This document shows, piece after piece, positions 6,887 to 8,894 of a DNA stretch of 8,894 bases. Source of the DNA: CBDVBZ01 sp965372355 (GTDB lineage: Bacteria; Krumholzibacteriota; Krumholzibacteriia; WVZY01); NCBI GenBank assembly GCA_965372355.1, contig CBDVBZ010000135.1:1-8894 (forward strand), written 5' to 3'. How positions within the stretch are numbered: position 1 is the stretch's first letter; each line of letters begins with the position of its first letter. The notes below the pieces were generated by a model that was given only the letters and a program-made list of their open reading frames with translations, ran no database searches and was not told the DNA's origin. The translations under genes were made by a program, and so were the position numbers.

Positions 6887-7990
6887 CTATCGCTGCCTGG
6901 CGCGGCGCACCTCTTTGAGAAACACATCGAACAAATAGCCGGTGTCCACCGGTCCGCACACCGCCTCCGGATGAAACTGAACCGCCCGGTGCGGGCCACC
7001 CCGCAGGCGAAGTCCCTCGAGGGTTTGATCGTTGCCGTTGGCAAACCACACCTCCCAACCGTCTCGCAACGTCTCGGCATCCACCGCGTAACCGTGGTTC
7101 TGGCTCGTAATGGCCCACATGCCGGTGCCTGTCTCAGCAACCGGCTGATTTTGCCCCCGGTGGCCAAACGGCAGCTTGAACGTGGATGCTCCGGCCGCGA
7201 TCCCAAGAACCTGGCATCCGAGACATATCCCAAAGATCGGTCTCGGATCGTCCAGAATACGGGCGACCCGGCTGGTCAGGGCGGCGCTCTGTCCGGGATC
7301 ACCGGGGCCGTTGCTCAGCAAGAGACCATCGTATTCCAGGTTCTCCAGATCGGTGTCCCACGGAACCACCGTGACCGCGGCACCGCGATTCAGCAAACAA
7401 CGCAGTATGTTGTTCTTCACGCCGCAGTCGACAACGGCGATGCGAACATCGCCATCACCGTAATCCACTGGCTGGCCACGCGACACGAGACTCACCACGT
7501 TCTCCTGAGACGGGTCGTACCAATCCGGCTCGGCCAGGCCGTCGACGACGATCTTGCCAAGCTCGGTTCCGCGATCGCGAAGATACCGGGTAAGGGCGCG
7601 CGTATCTATTCCGTATATACCGGGAATCCCGTCGCCGGCGAGCCAGTCTCCCAGCGACCTCGAAGCCGCCCAGTGATGATACTTGCCGTGATAGTTCGAC
7701 GTTATCAGGCCTTGCACCTGGATTCGATCCGACTCGAAATGCAAAGGGAACCCGTGGGAGTCTCTCTCGTCTGAGGGGACACCGTAGTTGCCGATCAACG
7801 GGTACGTGAGCACCAGGATCTGGCCGTAGTAAGAAGGATCGGTGATGGCCTCGGGATAGCCGACCATCCCTGTGTTGAAGACGACCTCTCCCGCCGCCGG
7901 AGCCTCGGCGCCAAACAGATAGCCGTCAAACTTCGCGCCACCGCGAAGTACGAGGGAGGCTTTGCGTTTTACCACGTTCAACAGCCGCAC
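6887..7990 (-). CDS. carA: Carbamoyl-phosphate synthase small subunit (glutamine amidotransferase)
   Basis: CarA hydrolyses glutamine and passes ammonia through a tunnel to CarB; the two form the cytoplasmic synthase. At 367 residues it has the usual length. The N-terminal CPSase small-subunit domain covers about residues 8-150 (TGMVGYPEAITDPSY at 40-54, GIYGIDTRALTRYLR at 124-138). The class I amidotransferase domain covers about 182-360 with LLSNGPGDP (224-232), nucleophile C256 in GICLGCQ, GHRGQNQPV (276-284), SQNHGYAVD, and H340/E342 in FHPEA. The residue three after the nucleophile is Cys259, where most relatives have His or sometimes Asn. The stop is TAG, 22 nt before carB, so the two are co-transcribed. 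GTG 7990 is the farthest start possible because a TAA lies four codons upstream, but TTG 7981 or GTG 7975 may be the true start. Confidence 0.97.
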   Translation of the reverse strand: MRLLNVVKRKASLVLRGGAKFDGYLFGAEAPAAGEVVFNTGMVGYPEAITDPSYYGQILVLTYPLIGNYGVPSDERDSHGFPLHFESDRIQVQGLITSNYHGKYHHWAASRSLGDWLAGDGIPGIYGIDTRALTRYLRDRGTELGKIVVDGLAEPDWYDPSQENVVSLVSRGQPVDYGDGDVRIAVVDCGVKNNILRCLLNRGAAVTVVPWDTDLENLEYDGLLLSNGPGDPGQSAALTSRVARILDDPRPIFGICLGCQVLGIAAGASTFKLPFGHRGQNQPVAETGTGMWAITSQNHGYAVDAETLRDGWEVWFANGNDQTLEGLRLRGGPHRAVQFHPEAVCGPVDTGYLFDVFLKEVRRARQR

Positions 7991-7991
7991 G

Positions 7992-7995
7992 CTCC
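7992..7995 (-). promoter_or_regulatory. carA ribosome binding site that leaves the start codon uncertain
   Basis: The only clear purine-rich site before carA is GGAG (7995-7992). It is 1 nt from GTG 7990, which is too close for normal initiation, but 10 nt from TTG 7981 and 16 nt from GTG 7975. Typical CarA proteins start only a few residues before the KRKA-type motif, found here at residues 8-11. A start at residue 4 or 6 would therefore fit the family as well as the annotated one. Confidence 0.45.
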
Positions 7996-8085
7996 GTAGT
8001 TATCCACTGGCACCTCGGGGTGTGATTCGATGCCGTCGATTGATCGCTTGTGTCACGGTGGATCCAGCTGGGAAGTTGCGGGGGG

Positions 8086-8115
8086 ATCATACACCAAACG
8101 TCAGAGTCGCTGCAA
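8086..8115 (-). promoter_or_regulatory. Probable carAB promoter
   Basis: On the minus strand TATGAT (8091-8086) is five of six to the sigma70 -10 consensus and is preceded by TG. TTGCAG (8115-8110) stands 18 nt upstream and matches only the TTG half of the -35. A start near 8079 would give a leader of about 90 nt before carA. I see no PyrR-type element, arginine box or attenuator in that leader, although 6-bp ATCCAC/GTGGAT arms near its two ends could close a weak long-range stem. Confidence 0.45.
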
Positions 8116-8139
8116 CTGCACGAAAGCAAAATCGGAGGG

Positions 8140-8894
8140 TCAGAATGATAACGTTATACCCGCGGCCGGAGATGCCGTGCGGGATTGATACGAGTTCTCG
8201 TACCACGAATCACCCGACGGTAGACCCTCCTGTGGCATCTGCAAGTTCCACGTGGCGAGAAGGATCGACGCCGTGCCGAGAAGCAGCGTGGCTACGGGAT
8301 TCGAGGTTCTGCCGGTGGCCGCGAGGATGAGGCTGCTTGCTCCAAACGTGTAGCCAAAGAAGGCGGCCGCCGGGCTCCGCTGCTCTCGCGATATCATGAT
8401 GCCGTTGGCAAGGATAGCCCCCGATGTCAGGACGAAGTTCAGATTCTCCAGTGTGATCAGTGGAGGCCCGGGTTCGTAGTAGGTGGTCTCCTCATAGTAG
8501 TAGTCGTCATAGAAAACGCCGTCGTACCAGTCACAGCGGCACGCGTAGTAGTTGCAGGACACGCAGATCTCGTAGGAGACAAAAACGACCACAGGTGGCT
8601 CGGGGGCAAAGATTTCCTGATAATCGAGGCGTGGTTTGTGTTCCCTCCGTCCGGGTGGCGGGTCGTCATCGGGTGGGGGCTTACGCCTCTCTTTGCCACC
8701 GGGATCGGTGTCATCGTCGAGCCTGTGTTTCGGATGGGGCAGGGGCTCCCGGTCTTCGTGTATCGAGTCAGGCGGCGGATCATCGATCCGGTGTCTCGGA
8801 TGGGGTAGGGGCTCCCGGTCTTCGTGTATCGAGTCAGGCGGCGGATCATCGATCCGGTGTCTTGGGTGGGGCAGACGGATTTGTTCTTCGGGTT
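8140..8894 (-). CDS. Unrecognised membrane protein with Pro/His/Asp tandem repeats and a Cys/Tyr-rich cluster; partial, N-terminus beyond right edge
   Basis: I do not recognise this protein. The frame is open from the right edge to TGA at 8140-8142, giving 250 visible residues. The first part consists of 22-residue repeats containing PLPHPRHRIDDPPPD: two near-identical units, a diverged unit on each side. A Lys/Arg/Pro/Asp-rich stretch (KERRKPPPDDDPPPGRRE) follows. Next, at 8533-8565, comes CVSCNYYACRC, four cysteines in a CxxC-x4-CxC arrangement that could bind metal or form disulfides. Directly after it is a Tyr/Asp/Glu-rich run (YDGVFYDDYYYEETTYYEPG). The last 90 or so residues hold three hydrophobic segments (LNFVLTSGAILANGIMI, AAAFFGYTFGASSLILAATG, PVATLLLGTASILLATWNL) and a short polar tail. 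A surface or envelope protein is likely from composition alone. It ends 149 nt before carA, and a separate promoter for carAB seems to lie between. Confidence 0.75.
   Translation of the reverse strand, partial: PEEQIRLPHPRHRIDDPPPDSIHEDREPLPHPRHRIDDPPPDSIHEDREPLPHPKHRLDDDTDPGGKERRKPPPDDDPPPGRREHKPRLDYQEIFAPEPPVVVFVSYEICVSCNYYACRCDWYDGVFYDDYYYEETTYYEPGPPLITLENLNFVLTSGAILANGIMISREQRSPAAAFFGYTFGASSLILAATGRTSNPVATLLLGTASILLATWNLQMPQEGLPSGDSWYENSYQSRTASPAAGITLSF
8731..8862. repeat. Two adjacent 66-bp tandem repeats (65/66 identical), with diverged copies on both sides
   Basis: Positions 8731-8796 and 8797-8862 are identical except C8740 versus T8806, which in the coding frame is CTG versus CTA, both leucine. 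The period is 22 codons, so copy number can change without a frameshift. Partial, more diverged copies continue to the left to about 8689 and to the right to the window edge. In the right copy the first four codons still encode PHPL despite synonymous differences. Confidence 0.9.

Noticed and set aside
6845..7774. Plus-strand open frame (309 codons) opposite carA and the carA-carB junction
   Set aside because: It is antisense to conserved carA and shows no protein-family features.
8148..8157. Perfect palindrome ATAACGTTAT
   Set aside because: It lies inside the last codons of the repeat protein and is short enough to be chance; no second copy was seen.
8457..8849. Alternative minus-strand frame of 130 codons through the tandem repeats
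   Set aside because: It is repetitive only because 66 is a multiple of three. The chosen frame continues to the window edge, keeps synonymous differences between units and leads into membrane segments.
1..8894. CRISPR arrays, insertion sequences, defence or phage modules
   Set aside because: No spaced direct repeats, transposase or integrase motifs, or defence-type domains are visible; the only tandem repeat is in-frame and coding.

Overview
All genes that can be supported lie on the minus strand, so the window reads right to left: the 3' part of an unrecognised repeat-bearing membrane protein, then carA, carB, a small membrane-anchored protein, and a large secreted M6-family metalloprotease that runs off the left edge. 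The DNA is GC-rich. Two traits point to the Fibrobacteres-Chlorobi-Bacteroidetes (FCB) side of the tree, or one of its candidate phyla such as Krumholzibacteria, Latescibacteria, Zixibacteria or Eisenbacteria. First, the protease ends in a FlgD-like/sorting-type tail opening LFQNDPNPFNPLT. Second, CarB is of the Bacteroidetes/eukaryotic (CAD/CPS1-like) type rather than the E. coli type. The phylum is an inference and is not fixed by anything seen here.

Region by region. 1-2627: M6 (immune inhibitor A-like) zinc metalloprotease with signal peptide, HEFGH motif, an inserted jelly-roll-like module, an IPT-like domain, an FnIII-like domain and the start of the C-terminal tail; its stop codon lies beyond the left edge. 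2628-2995: noncoding gap unusually rich in perfect short inverted repeats. 2996-3343: 115-residue protein with one N-terminal transmembrane helix containing six consecutive valines. 3344-3594: leader/intergenic DNA with a possible promoter and a nest of competing hairpins. 3595-6864: carB. 6887-7990: carA, 22 nt ahead of carB. 7991-8139: probable carAB promoter and leader. 8140-8894: C-terminal 250 residues of a protein with 22-residue Pro/His/Asp repeats, a Cys/Tyr-rich cluster and three hydrophobic segments.

carA and carB form a clear two-gene operon making carbamoyl phosphate for pyrimidine and arginine synthesis. The flanking genes look like cell-envelope or secreted proteins with no evident metabolic link to carAB. 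I found no CRISPR array, transposase, RNA gene, phage gene or recognised defence system. The parts least explained by known families are the repeat-bearing membrane protein at the right edge, and the small valine-tract protein with its hairpin-rich flanks.
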